A stretch of DNA of 35,503 nt from Bacillota bacterium (GTDB taxonomy: Bacteria > Bacillota > UBA4882 > UBA8346). The stretch covers positions 1 through 35,503 of the forward strand of contig JAEZKW010000269.1 of NCBI GenBank assembly GCA_023415375.1, written 5' to 3'. Below are positions 24,764 through 33,076 of the stretch, piece after piece; the stretch's first letter is position 1, and every line of letters starts with the position of its first letter. The position numbers and the translations under genes were made by a program. The notes under the pieces were generated by a model. That model was not told the DNA's origin and made no database searches. It saw only the letters and a program-made list of their open reading frames with translations.

Positions 24764-25774
24764 ATGATGATTCAAGTTCATGATTTAGTGAAAGAATTTA
24801 AAGTACATGAGAGAAAACAAGGATTCTTTAGTACGTTGCGCAACCTGATAGACCATGATTACAAAATGATTCGCGCGGTAAACGGTATTGATTTTGCGAT
24901 CAAAAAAGGAGAAATGGTTGGATTTATCGGCCCCAATGGAGCTGGAAAATCGACTACCGTAAAAATGTTGTGCGGCATTCTGACACCAACATCCGGTGAA
25001 GTAAAGATAAACGGGCTAAATCCGTCAAAAAATCGCAAAAAAGTGGCCCGCAATATTGGAGTGGTTTTTGGTCAAAAGACTCAACTGTTATGGGATTTGC
25101 CGGTAATTGAATCTTTTGATCTTATGAAAGATATATATGATATCCCGAAGGAAAAATACCAGAAAAATTTTCAATTATTATCAGACCTGCTAAATCTGAA
25201 TGAATTCATCAACCGTCCGGTGCGGCAATTGAGCTTGGGCCAAAGGATGAAAGCGGATATTTGTGCTTCGTTGTTGCATGACCCTGAGATAATTTATTTT
25301 GATGAACCGACTATTGGTCTTGATGTTATCGCCAAAGAAAACATCCGTTTGTTTATCAAACAGTTAAATAAAGAAAAAGGGACTACGGTGTTATTCACCA
25401 CTCATGATATGGATGATATTGAAAAAACTTGTAATCGCTTGATCATCATCGACCGGGGCAAAATAATATACAACGGCAATCTCACAGACATTCGAAGAAT
25501 TTTTACTCCGGAAAAGTTAATCACGGTTGAATTTGATAAATATATCGAAAGCATTGCTGCGGTGGAAGACATTAAGATATTTGATGGGCCGGAGAATAAA
25601 AAGACATTTAAGGTAGCGGATGATCCCAATAAGATAAAACAAACCGTGAATTTCCTTTTTGAAAACTATAATATCAAAGACATTTTAATCAGTGAAGTGG
25701 AAATCGAAGATGTCATTCGAAAGATCTATCAAGAAAATGCCAGAGTAGCTATTCCCGAATTAAGGGTGTCTTAA
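24764..25774 (+). CDS. ABC-2 type exporter ATP-binding protein
   Basis: ATPase of a drug/polyketide-type exporter, 336 residues. Walker A is GFIGPNGAGKSTTVKML, the signature LSLGQRMKADICASL, Walker B EIIYFDEPTIGLD, and the switch TTHDMDDIEKTCNRL. The N-terminal VHDLVKEFKV and the insertion with RNLIDHDYKMIRAVNGIDF, together with VVFGQKTQLLWDLPVIESF, mark the subgroup that pairs with two separate ABC-2 permeases. Those two genes follow directly: the next overlaps by one base. It likely drives export of the cluster's product. Ribosome site TTGGAGGT. Confidence 0.93.
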   Translation: MMIQVHDLVKEFKVHERKQGFFSTLRNLIDHDYKMIRAVNGIDFAIKKGEMVGFIGPNGAGKSTTVKMLCGILTPTSGEVKINGLNPSKNRKKVARNIGVVFGQKTQLLWDLPVIESFDLMKDIYDIPKEKYQKNFQLLSDLLNLNEFINRPVRQLSLGQRMKADICASLLHDPEIIYFDEPTIGLDVIAKENIRLFIKQLNKEKGTTVLFTTHDMDDIEKTCNRLIIIDRGKIIYNGNLTDIRRIFTPEKLITVEFDKYIESIAAVEDIKIFDGPENKKTFKVADDPNKIKQTVNFLFENYNIKDILISEVEIEDVIRKIYQENARVAIPELRVS

Positions 25775-26571
25775 TGAAAAAATTAAATAAATATTTAAAG
25801 TTTATCTATGTAGGTTTTAGGAATGGCACCGCCTACCGGCTTGACTATTTTGCCGGGATAGTCAATATTGTTTTTGCAGTATTGGTGAACGTGATCTTAT
25901 GGAAAAGCCTTTATAAAACTCAGAACATGGAAAACAGTATTCAACACCGGATGATGATTACATATATCGTATTAAGTATTATTTTTCAAACGGTTTTCAT
26001 TATGGATGAATTTATCATTGAAAGAAAAATGTGGGATGGTTCAATTATACATTTCCTATTAAAACCGATGAGTTTTCGATTATACATTTTTTTTAGTATT
26101 CTAGGTAAGTCAATCTTCAATTTGATGATGCTGTTTGTTCCATCGCTCATCATTGCGAAATTATTTTTGAATATTGCAGCTCCCTTTTCTTTTGCCAATC
26201 TGATTTATTATTGTTTTAGTGTAATTTTAGGCTATCTGGTCCTATATAATTTTAATTTTATTTTCTGGACCTTTTCGGTAGAAAACATGACCTCCTGGGG
26301 GATTGTTACATTTAAAAACGCTCTCATCGCAGTTTTATCCGGGGCCTTGATCCCGCTATGGTTCATGCCGGAGGGGATCGCTGAAATATTAAAGTATTTA
26401 CCGTTCCAGACAATATATTATTTTCCGTTATCAATTTATTTAGGAATTATTCCGTTCAAGGAGATCATTAACGGGATATGGATCCAAATTATCTGGATTG
26501 TATTTTTTGTCATAGTAGGTCATTTGATCTGGAATCGTTCTGTTAAAAGAATTGTGGTACAAGGCGGCTAA
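25774..26571 (+). CDS. ABC-2 type exporter permease 1
   Basis: A 265-residue inner-membrane protein with about six hydrophobic segments. Features of the ABC-2 permease group are the N-terminal YVGFRNGTAYRLDYFAGIVN, the IIERKMWDGSIIHFLLKPMSFRLYIFF segment facing the ATPase, and LSGALIPLWFMPEGIAEILKYLPFQTIYYFPLSIYLG near the end. The ATG overlaps the ATPase stop by one base (TAATG). It should form a heterodimer with the next gene's product. Confidence 0.9.
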   Translation: MKKLNKYLKFIYVGFRNGTAYRLDYFAGIVNIVFAVLVNVILWKSLYKTQNMENSIQHRMMITYIVLSIIFQTVFIMDEFIIERKMWDGSIIHFLLKPMSFRLYIFFSILGKSIFNLMMLFVPSLIIAKLFLNIAAPFSFANLIYYCFSVILGYLVLYNFNFIFWTFSVENMTSWGIVTFKNALIAVLSGALIPLWFMPEGIAEILKYLPFQTIYYFPLSIYLGIIPFKEIINGIWIQIIWIVFFVIVGHLIWNRSVKRIVVQGG

Positions 26572-26577
26572 AAAAAG

Positions 26578-27399
26578 ATGGAATTTTTTTACGTTATCAA
26601 ACGAATAACCAAAATCTACTGCAGATACTTTCTGAATTCGGCGAAAATTCATTTGTATTACAATGATACGTTTTTTATATTAATGGGTTCATTAGCCAGA
26701 GATTCTGTGGCGGTAGCTGCTATTTATTTTATTACATATCGTTTTTACAATATTGGCGGCTGGGAAATGGGAGAACTCTTATTTTTATACAGTTTATTAT
26801 ATATATCCTATGGTTTAGGCATGTTATTTTTTGCTGGTGTCAGAGATGTTGAATATAACATTGAACAAGGCACCTTTGATAGATATCTGGTAACTCCTTT
26901 AAGTATATTTTTTCAAGCAATTGTAGCCAGGGTTGATTTGCTTACAACATGTTCCTATTTTTTGTTAGGTTTCATTTTGTTTCGATACTCAGCAAATTTG
27001 GTAGGCATGGAATGGAATTTCTTAAAGATCTTGTTTTTAGGCATCGCACTCGTTGGTGGAATGCTTATCCAAACAGCGCTTTTGTTTTTAGGCAGTTTAT
27101 TTTCGTTTTGGACCGTGAAAACCGGCAATGTAAAATTTTTGATGTTTTTTAATATCCGGGCATTAAGCATTTATCCGGTCAATATATATCCCCCAATCAT
27201 GCGATATGTATTAAGCTTTATTCTACCGTTTGCTTTTGTAAATTATTTTCCGGCAAAGTATATTTTGGCAAAAAATGATGGTGTGTTGGTAAGTAATCTC
27301 TATGCTTATGGGTGTATTTTTATAGGTATTACGTTGTTTCTGGCGGTATACTTTGTGTGGCGTCTAGGGATTAAAAATTACAATAGTACCGGTAATTAA
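26578..27399 (+). CDS. ABC-2 type exporter permease 2
   Basis: A 273-residue polytopic membrane protein of the same exporter. The stretch DVEYNIEQGTFDRYLVTPLSIFFQAIVARVD is the family's cytoplasmic loop that reads as the partner of the LLKP loop in permease 1, and IYPPIMRYVLSFILPFAFVNYFPAKYIL is the typical last part (DUF990/ABC2_membrane_6 type). It starts six bases after permease 1; the ribosome site is poor, suggesting coupling. Together with the ATPase it makes a three-gene exporter. Confidence 0.9.
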   Translation: MEFFYVIKRITKIYCRYFLNSAKIHLYYNDTFFILMGSLARDSVAVAAIYFITYRFYNIGGWEMGELLFLYSLLYISYGLGMLFFAGVRDVEYNIEQGTFDRYLVTPLSIFFQAIVARVDLLTTCSYFLLGFILFRYSANLVGMEWNFLKILFLGIALVGGMLIQTALLFLGSLFSFWTVKTGNVKFLMFFNIRALSIYPVNIYPPIMRYVLSFILPFAFVNYFPAKYILAKNDGVLVSNLYAYGCIFIGITLFLAVYFVWRLGIKNYNSTGN

Positions 27400-27420
27400 T
27401 CAGGAAGGAAGCACTGAAAA

Positions 27421-28962
27421 ATGAAAAAATCATTCATTTTTAAGTTAATGTCTATCATTGTAATTTTAATTTTAATAATGTACTTTGCCACACCGAATAT
27501 TCATATCGTTTTATCGCAGATCGATAAAGAACACTACAAACATATTACAATTTTCTATACAAATGATATTCATGGTCATATTATGCTCGATCAAGCAAAT
27601 AAAACAATGGGTATGGCGATTGTAAAACGATTAATGGATAAGAACTCAGATCACGATAGTCATCCTATATTATTGGATGCCGGGGATACTTTTTATGGCA
27701 GCAATGAAGCTGATCTAAATGCCGGTTTACCGTTGATTGATATCATGAATAAAATGAATTACTCGGTGATGACGATTGGTAATCATGAATTTGATTTCGG
27801 TTTCGAGCAGACTTTGAAGGTCATTAAAAAAGCAAGATTTCACATTTTATCGGCCAATTTGAACAGAGGCGATCAAAGGATATTTAAGCCATATACTATT
27901 TTAAATGTAAATGATATAAAAATAGCGGTGATCGGTATTTCAACGGAGGATACCTTAACCCGAACCAAACCGGAATATGTTAAGGGCCTAACAATAAGAA
28001 AAGATATCGAGACATTAAAAGATATATTACCTGAACTTAAAGGGAAAAGTGATTTTGTTATATTACTGGCACATGAACATAACGATGCGTTAAGAAATAT
28101 TGCCAAGTACTTTCCGGATATCGGCTTAATCATCGCCGGACATGATCACGAGGAAATCAGGTTTGAAAGAGTCGGTAATACATATTTAACATCTTCCGGA
28201 GTTATTTTAAGAAAACTGGGAAAAATTGATATCGTTTTTAAGAACAAGAAGGTTATTTACATAAACGGCCAATTATTAAGCTCCGCTAATAAAAAAGATC
28301 AGGATCAAGAAATAGCGGCGATCGCAGATAGTTATCATCGCAAGATCTTTGAACAATTAAACATTAAGGTTGGTATGACGAATACTGACTTAACCGATCT
28401 AAACAGGGCTAGGTTTGAGGAGGTAAATTTCGGTAATGCCCTTACCGATGCTATGAAGGAGGCTACCGGCGCGGATATGGCGCTACAAAACGGCGGTGGG
28501 ATACGAACGAATATTCCAAAAGGGGACTTAACTTTATATAAGATAAATGAGGCGTTTCCTTTTGTAAATTTCGTCATTAAGGTGGAGATGACGGGCAAAG
28601 GTATTAAGGAAGCATTGGAACATGGTCTTGAAAAATATCCTTCTGAATGGAACGGTGGTTTCTTACAGGTGTCAGGTTTAAAATATGAATTTGATGCCTC
28701 CAAACCAAGCGGTCAAAGATTAATAAGGGTTTTCCGCGGTGATAAGGAGATAGCCGACGATATGCTTTATACTGTGGCTACCAATGATTTCCTTTTCCAA
28801 GGCGGTGATGACCATCAGGCCATAAAAAAATCAAAATTACTCTGGAATACGGGTTTGCTCATTAAAGACGTTTTCGCAAATTATGTAAAACAAAAAAAGG
28901 TCTTAAATGCTCATGTGGAAGGACGCATTAAAATCATTAATCTTAATGGGGGTAAAAGATGA
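27421..28962 (+). CDS. Exported 5'-nucleotidase / UshA-like metallophosphatase
   Basis: A 513-residue extracytoplasmic phosphatase. A signal anchor (about 5-30) is followed by the metallophosphoesterase domain: FYTNDIHGHI, LDAGDTFYG, IGNHEFDFG, LAHEHND and IAGHDHEE, all metal ligands present. The C-terminal 5'-nucleotidase domain has LQNGGGIRTNIPKGDLT, FPFVNFVIKVEMTGK and NDFLFQGGDD, which bind substrate. There is no lipobox and no wall anchor, so it is membrane-tethered or released to the periplasm/outside. Family substrates are nucleoside 5'-phosphates, 2',3'-cyclic nucleotides and UDP-sugars. Right after an exporter and in a cluster with a kinase, it may remove a protecting phosphate from the exported product, as StrK does for streptomycin phosphate; this is inference. 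Confidence 0.92.
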   Translation: MKKSFIFKLMSIIVILILIMYFATPNIHIVLSQIDKEHYKHITIFYTNDIHGHIMLDQANKTMGMAIVKRLMDKNSDHDSHPILLDAGDTFYGSNEADLNAGLPLIDIMNKMNYSVMTIGNHEFDFGFEQTLKVIKKARFHILSANLNRGDQRIFKPYTILNVNDIKIAVIGISTEDTLTRTKPEYVKGLTIRKDIETLKDILPELKGKSDFVILLAHEHNDALRNIAKYFPDIGLIIAGHDHEEIRFERVGNTYLTSSGVILRKLGKIDIVFKNKKVIYINGQLLSSANKKDQDQEIAAIADSYHRKIFEQLNIKVGMTNTDLTDLNRARFEEVNFGNALTDAMKEATGADMALQNGGGIRTNIPKGDLTLYKINEAFPFVNFVIKVEMTGKGIKEALEHGLEKYPSEWNGGFLQVSGLKYEFDASKPSGQRLIRVFRGDKEIADDMLYTVATNDFLFQGGDDHQAIKKSKLLWNTGLLIKDVFANYVKQKKVLNAHVEGRIKIINLNGGKR

Positions 28963-29225
28963 ATATCAGAGAAAGAATTAACAATTGTATCGCTTTGGTT
29001 TTAAGAATCGATCCCATCAAGATAAATATAATGAAAGGCGATGAGCCGCTAATATTAATAGGAATAGATTCATTGAACTGCATGGAGCTTGTTGTGAACA
29101 TCGAAGAAGAATTCGGTATAAACTTTTGTGATGATGAGTTATTACTTGATAATTTGAATTCTATCAATAAATTATCCAAAATTATCGAAAAAAAGCTAAA
29201 CGTCTCGGTTGGTAATAAGGAGTAA
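28959..29225 (+). CDS. Acyl carrier protein 2 (BtrI-like position)
   Basis: An 88-residue carrier protein with phosphopantetheine site IGIDSLNCMELVV (Ser38) and the following EEEFGINFCDDELLLDNLNSI helix III region. It overlaps the nucleotidase stop by four bases (ATGA) with GGGGGTAAAAG as ribosome site. It is followed at once by a PLP decarboxylase and an ATP-grasp ligase, the same enzyme set that in butirosin synthesis loads glutamate on BtrI and decarboxylates it. So it is likely charged by the ATP-grasp enzyme, while carrier protein 1 belongs with the AMP-forming ligase. Confidence 0.9.
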   Translation: MNIRERINNCIALVLRIDPIKINIMKGDEPLILIGIDSLNCMELVVNIEEEFGINFCDDELLLDNLNSINKLSKIIEKKLNVSVGNKE

Positions 29226-29229
29226 ACCC

Positions 29230-30495
29230 ATGAAGACAGAGTTAATGAATCAAATTGTTAATGACTATGGTACACCATTATATCTTTATGACGGAGACTT
29301 TATCGTATCACAATATCAAAGTTTAAAACGGGTTTTTCCAGAAAATTTTGAAATATTCTATTCGATAAAAACAAACCCGCTGCTAGGCATTTGTCAATTA
29401 TTTGAACAGTTGGGCAGTGGGTGCGAGGTCGCCTCTTCAGGAGAGTTATATATTGCTTTAAATGCCGGTTTTACAGCTGATAAAATTATATTCAGTGGTC
29501 CGGGAAAAACTGAGGAAGAATTAGAGTACGCCATTGACAATAAAATTTATACGATTAATTGCGAATCACTGAAAGAAGCACAATTAATACATAAAATAGC
29601 CGCCGTAAAATCCAAGCAAATCAATATATCATTGAGAATCAATCCTAGTTTTGATGTTTCCAATGCGCGGGTAAAAATGACCGGTGTACCGACCCAATTT
29701 GGGATCGATCAATCCCAAGTTAGTGAAGTCTTAAAGACATTAAAAACTCTACCAAACATAAATGTCATGGGATTTCAAGTATATTCGGGAACGCAGATAT
29801 TAGATGCGAACAGCATTGTCAGCAATGCTCAAGAAATAATCAAAATGGCATTGGAATTTCAAGAGCAGCACAATCTAAAATTGCAGTTTTTAGACTTGGG
29901 TGGCGGGTTTGGTATTCCCTATTTTCCAGAGGAAAAGCCTTTGCATCTGGATGAGTTGCAACAGGGAATCTCTAGAGTATGGGAGAAATACCGGGAGCAT
30001 CTCCTGGGAACCAGAATAATTATCGAAAGTGGCCGATTTTTGACTACCGAATCGGGGTTATACCTTACAAAGGTTTTATATAAGAAATCATGTAAAGGCA
30101 ATAATTATTTAATATGCGATGGAGGCTCCCATCATCATGCCAATTCCGCATTTTTAGGACGATTTGTACGAAATAACTTTCCGATGTATGTTTTAGGGAA
30201 AACGGATGATTTGGAGGAAACGAACATTGCGGGTCCTTTATGCACTCCTACGGATATTCTGAGTCAGAAAGTATTGCTCCCAAAAGCGGAACCTGGCGAT
30301 GTTATTGTAATAGAAAAATCAGGTTCTTATGGGTTAACCAATAGTCCGAGTTTATTTCTAAGTCATTTTATGCCAGCGGAATTGTTTTACTATCAAGGAG
30401 AAGTGAAAGTCATCCGTGAGAGAGGAGAAAAGGAAGACTTTTTAGCAAAGCAAAAAAGCTTATTCAAAAGCCTTTCTTATGAAGAGCGCTCATGA
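29230..30495 (+). CDS. PLP-dependent decarboxylase, BtrK-like (aminoacyl-ACP decarboxylase group)
   Basis: A 421-residue fold-type III (alanine racemase/DAP-decarboxylase fold) enzyme. PLP lysine K47 is in FYSIKTNP; GSGCEVASSGELYIAL, the glycine loop LDLGGGFGIPY and IIESGRFLTTESG bind the cofactor phosphate; GPLCTPTDIL brings the active-site Cys from the other subunit. The helix-barrel motif QVYSGTQ replaces the HxHxGSQ of DAP decarboxylases, and FLSHFMPAELF near the end is like BtrK and exosortase-associated relatives. Family knowledge: BtrK decarboxylates glutamyl-S-BtrI to GABA-S-BtrI. Substrate here is likely an aminoacyl-ACP. ATG 29230 has AAGGAG seven bases upstream; it overlaps the ligase gene by four bases. 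Confidence 0.87.
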   Translation: MKTELMNQIVNDYGTPLYLYDGDFIVSQYQSLKRVFPENFEIFYSIKTNPLLGICQLFEQLGSGCEVASSGELYIALNAGFTADKIIFSGPGKTEEELEYAIDNKIYTINCESLKEAQLIHKIAAVKSKQINISLRINPSFDVSNARVKMTGVPTQFGIDQSQVSEVLKTLKTLPNINVMGFQVYSGTQILDANSIVSNAQEIIKMALEFQEQHNLKLQFLDLGGGFGIPYFPEEKPLHLDELQQGISRVWEKYREHLLGTRIIIESGRFLTTESGLYLTKVLYKKSCKGNNYLICDGGSHHHANSAFLGRFVRNNFPMYVLGKTDDLEETNIAGPLCTPTDILSQKVLLPKAEPGDVIVIEKSGSYGLTNSPSLFLSHFMPAELFYYQGEVKVIRERGEKEDFLAKQKSLFKSLSYEERS

Positions 30496-31859
30496 ATAAT
30501 GATTTTAATCTCATTCACTATCTGACCACCAAGCGGGAAAAAGGTATTATTATTTGGCTTTGTAATATAGGCGCCGAAAAATATTGGCACAACGTAAGCG
30601 GAGGGATTACCAACCAAGCGGAAGATGCTGTGGTGAATCGGGTGGAAGAAATTAACCTATTGGTTTGTCGGCCCCAAGACATATTAATTTTACGTGAACC
30701 TCCGGACCCCTATTATTTAGAATTTCTTTCGAAATTGGGGTTTTCAATTCCCAATATTTTAGTACCTACGAACCGTGATCTTTTTACACCAATTTCCGAA
30801 CTGGTGTTAAGTGATGAACGATTATTACAAGAATTAAAACATACGGCAAGCAAGAATAATGAGGTCTATTTTCTGCCTTATGCGGTTACTTTCCTTGAAG
30901 AAAAGATAGCCGCCAAATGTAACTTAACAATTGCCGGGCCTACTTCAAGCGTGGCAGCCCAGATCAATGACAAGATATTTAACAGGCAGATTGCCGAAAA
31001 GTTGGGTTTACCGGTCTGTCAAGGTAGAGTGTGCAGTACTGTGGAGGAGATCCGTAATGAATTTTATCATTTGAGAATCAAGCCGCCTTTTTATGAAAAA
31101 GTAATTATTAAGGAACCATTTGGGGCATCGGGCAAAGGTTTGTACATTATTGATAATGAAGATAGCCTGGAATCACGTTTGCGATTGTTCTCCCGGCTGA
31201 TTAAAAGTAACCCTGATAGGAAATGGTTAGTTGAGGGATGGTACGAAAAGAAAGCTGATTTAAATTACCAGCTTTATATAGCACCTTCAGGTTCCATATC
31301 GGTTTTTTCTATCAAGCAACAATTACTTAAAGATAGTGTTTATATTGGATCGATAGCGCCACCTAAGCTGAGTGAAGATGTGATTAAATCTTATCAACGA
31401 TTTGGGGAAAGAATCGGCCAAGTTTTATTTGAAATCGGGTATACCGGAATTGCCGGAGTTGACTCAATTATCGCCACAGATGATACCATTATTCCAATCA
31501 TAGAAATCAACGGCAGATTTACTCTATCGACGTATATTTCATTTATCAATTATACGCTGGGAGAAAACCTCAAAATATTGTCGCGCTATTTTCGGATAAT
31601 GACCAGTTTACCTTTGAGTTATGTCGATTTATGTAGGCTGCTTCAGAAAGAACAACTTCTATATGATCCGGAGAGAAAAGGGGGTATCATTGTTTATAGC
31701 GCAGGAACCCTCCCGTTAAGGTTTTTTGAGGATAGTAAGATATATCCGGGCAGGGTGTTTACATTAGTGATTGCCAATAACTGGGATGAAATTGAAAATT
31801 ATAATAATCAATTGGAAAGAACAGTGCAAGCTTTATCGGCATTGCCAGTTAGTAAATAA
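30492..31859 (+). CDS. ATP-grasp ligase with pre-ATP-grasp and PGM1-type C-terminal domains (BtrJ-like)
   Basis: A 455-residue carboxylate ligase. The N-terminal pre-ATP-grasp part holds LVCRPQDILILREPPDPYYL; the ATP-grasp core has VIIKEPFGASGKGLYII (phosphate loop), WLVEGWYEKKADLNYQLYI, and the metal site GVDSIIA ... IIPIIEINGRFTLSTY with E-x-N. The C-terminal GGIIVYSAGTLPLRFF and IYPGRVFTLVIAN resemble the PGM1 C-terminal domain. BtrJ, which attaches L-glutamate to carrier protein BtrI, belongs to this group, as does the peptide ligase PGM1. Placed after a carrier protein and a BtrK-like decarboxylase with ATGA overlap, it probably loads an amino acid on carrier protein 2. It is the last gene of the block, followed by a terminator. 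Confidence 0.87.
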   Translation: MNNDFNLIHYLTTKREKGIIIWLCNIGAEKYWHNVSGGITNQAEDAVVNRVEEINLLVCRPQDILILREPPDPYYLEFLSKLGFSIPNILVPTNRDLFTPISELVLSDERLLQELKHTASKNNEVYFLPYAVTFLEEKIAAKCNLTIAGPTSSVAAQINDKIFNRQIAEKLGLPVCQGRVCSTVEEIRNEFYHLRIKPPFYEKVIIKEPFGASGKGLYIIDNEDSLESRLRLFSRLIKSNPDRKWLVEGWYEKKADLNYQLYIAPSGSISVFSIKQQLLKDSVYIGSIAPPKLSEDVIKSYQRFGERIGQVLFEIGYTGIAGVDSIIATDDTIIPIIEINGRFTLSTYISFINYTLGENLKILSRYFRIMTSLPLSYVDLCRLLQKEQLLYDPERKGGIIVYSAGTLPLRFFEDSKIYPGRVFTLVIANNWDEIENYNNQLERTVQALSALPVSK

Positions 31860-31900
31860 GAAACATAATGCGGGATTGAATATATGAAACAAGTCTTCCA

Positions 31901-31935
31901 CAAAAAGGACCTAGTATGGCCCTTTTTGTTATTTT
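31901..31935 (+). terminator. Rho-independent terminator at the end of the carrier-protein cluster
   Basis: CAAAAAGGACC (31901-31911) pairs with GGCCCTTTTTG (31918-31928) with one mismatch and a TAGTAT loop, followed by TTATTTTT. It closes the unidirectional block that starts near 16116. Confidence 0.82.
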
Positions 31936-32177
31936 TAACACGTATCCGGTAGGTAACAGATATTGCCTTATATTTCTTGGGGATATTCCTAGTAATATTT
32001 CATTTATCATTGCATTAAGATACTTTAACCTATAGGGTTGGAAGAAGTAATAAAAATCATTAAAAGTTGTAATATATTAGGATAAAGAATTCTGACGAAA
32101 TACGATACTATATATAAATACATTTGGTAGTGGGTGTCCCGCCCACTTTTAAAATCAAAAAAAGGAGGTGAAAGCGC
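31936..32177 (+). other. Leader region of the GNAT gene with a short G+C hairpin
   Basis: A+T-rich gap without genes. AGTGGG (32129-32134) pairs with CCCACT (32142-32147), followed by TTTTAAAA, 13 bases before the strong ribosome site AAGGAGGTGA. It could be a weak attenuator. No clear promoter pair is seen. Confidence 0.35.
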
Positions 32178-32624
32178 ATGAGCTTAACACCAATCGGTTT
32201 ACAAATTCGTCCAGTCGCTAGAGAAGACTACAAAGATGTATATCGTCTGTATCGCCAACTGGTTAGTACGGTCCAGTATCGGAGCGAGAATGATTTTGCA
32301 AGGATCTTTCAGAGTTTTATGAATTCAGATGAACGGGAAGCATTTGTGACCACAGTCCATAATCGGGTTATCGGTTTTGTTACGTTATACTATTTTGATG
32401 TATTTCATCATTGTGGACAAGTTGCTAGTATTCAAGAGTTGGTGGTCACGGAAGAATTCCGCGGACGAGGTGTCGGGAAGGCACTGGTTGGGTTTGTAAG
32501 AAAACAGACCACAGAGAGACATTGTCGTGGTTTGGAAGTCGCCACAGATATGTGGCAGGGCGGGGCTAAATTGTTTTATAGAAAATGTGGTTTTCGGGGA
32601 AGAATCTTAATGATTGCTACTTAA
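32178..32624 (+). CDS. GNAT-family N-acetyltransferase
   Basis: A 148-residue acetyl-CoA-dependent transferase. The fold reads through in order: LQIRPVAREDYKDVYRLYRQL, FVTTVHNRVIGFVTLYYF (strand 4), then motif A with IQELVVTEEFRGRGVGKALV, where R-G-R-G-V-G binds the CoA pyrophosphate, and LEVATDMWQGGAKLFYRKCGF (motif B). The acceptor is not evident. It has its own strong ribosome site and a terminator after it, so it is a single-gene unit and not part of the cluster before it. Confidence 0.9.
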   Translation: MSLTPIGLQIRPVAREDYKDVYRLYRQLVSTVQYRSENDFARIFQSFMNSDEREAFVTTVHNRVIGFVTLYYFDVFHHCGQVASIQELVVTEEFRGRGVGKALVGFVRKQTTERHCRGLEVATDMWQGGAKLFYRKCGFRGRILMIAT

Positions 32625-32664
32625 TCCTGGAAACTTGGATACATGGTTAGGGGTAATCGATTGC

Positions 32665-32693
32665 AACTAGCTCGGCTTGGGCTAGTTTTTTTT
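32665..32693 (+). terminator. Rho-independent terminator after the GNAT gene
   Basis: AACTAGC (32665-32671) and GCTAGTT (32681-32687) with loop TCGGCTTGG, followed by a run of eight T. Confidence 0.9.
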
Positions 32694-32806
32694 GGGGATT
32701 TAGAACATAAGAAAACGAATCTTAAATTAATGTAAAAAACGAATCCCTTTATGCAAAAGCAAGGGCAGAATGTTTTCTTTTTGATCGGTCAATTAAATGG
32801 AAAAGA

Positions 32807-32835
32807 TTGACTAAATATTACAAAAATAGTATTCT
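32807..32835 (+). promoter_or_regulatory. Candidate sigma-A promoter directly at the Spo0E-like gene
   Basis: TTGACT (32807-32812), 17-base spacer, TATTCT (32830-32835). A start of transcription about seven bases later would fall at or next to the ATG at 32843, so the mRNA would be almost leaderless; no ribosome site is seen before that ATG. Confidence 0.45.
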
Positions 32836-32842
32836 AATATCC

Positions 32843-33034
32843 ATGCGATACTTTGACGAAGAAATTTTAAAAATTCAAATTGAGTACCAAAAAAAGAAAA
32901 TGTACAGTTTGTCGGAAAAATACGGTATCTCTTCGCCGGAAGTCCTTGAACAGAGCCTGGTGGTGGACGCTTTGATCAATCAAGTCATGCGATTTCGGCT
33001 AAACCCGGCTAAATGTGCTCCGATAACATTTTAA
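32843..33034 (+). CDS. Small Spo0E-like putative aspartyl-phosphate phosphatase
   Basis: A 63-residue helical protein. ILKIQIEYQKKKMYSLSEKYG-type first helix, then SSPEVLEQSLVVDALINQVMRF: the S-x-x-x-D-x-L-I arrangement is that of the Spo0E family (usually SQxLDxLI). Such proteins dephosphorylate Spo0A-P and delay sporulation. The frame is open to a TTG at 32807, but that lies inside the promoter-like sequence, so ATG 32843 is preferred even though it lacks a ribosome site. The match is short, so the call is moderate. Confidence 0.6.
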   Translation: MRYFDEEILKIQIEYQKKKMYSLSEKYGISSPEVLEQSLVVDALINQVMRFRLNPAKCAPITF

Positions 33035-33076
33035 TCCCCTATATCAAGGTTAAAGGCATAAATTGAAAAAATATTG

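Noticed and set aside
29230..30495. Calling the PLP enzyme diaminopimelate decarboxylase (lysA)
   Set aside because: The HxHxGSQ motif is replaced by QVYSGTQ, and the neighbours are a carrier protein and an ATP-grasp ligase. A BtrK-like role fits better.
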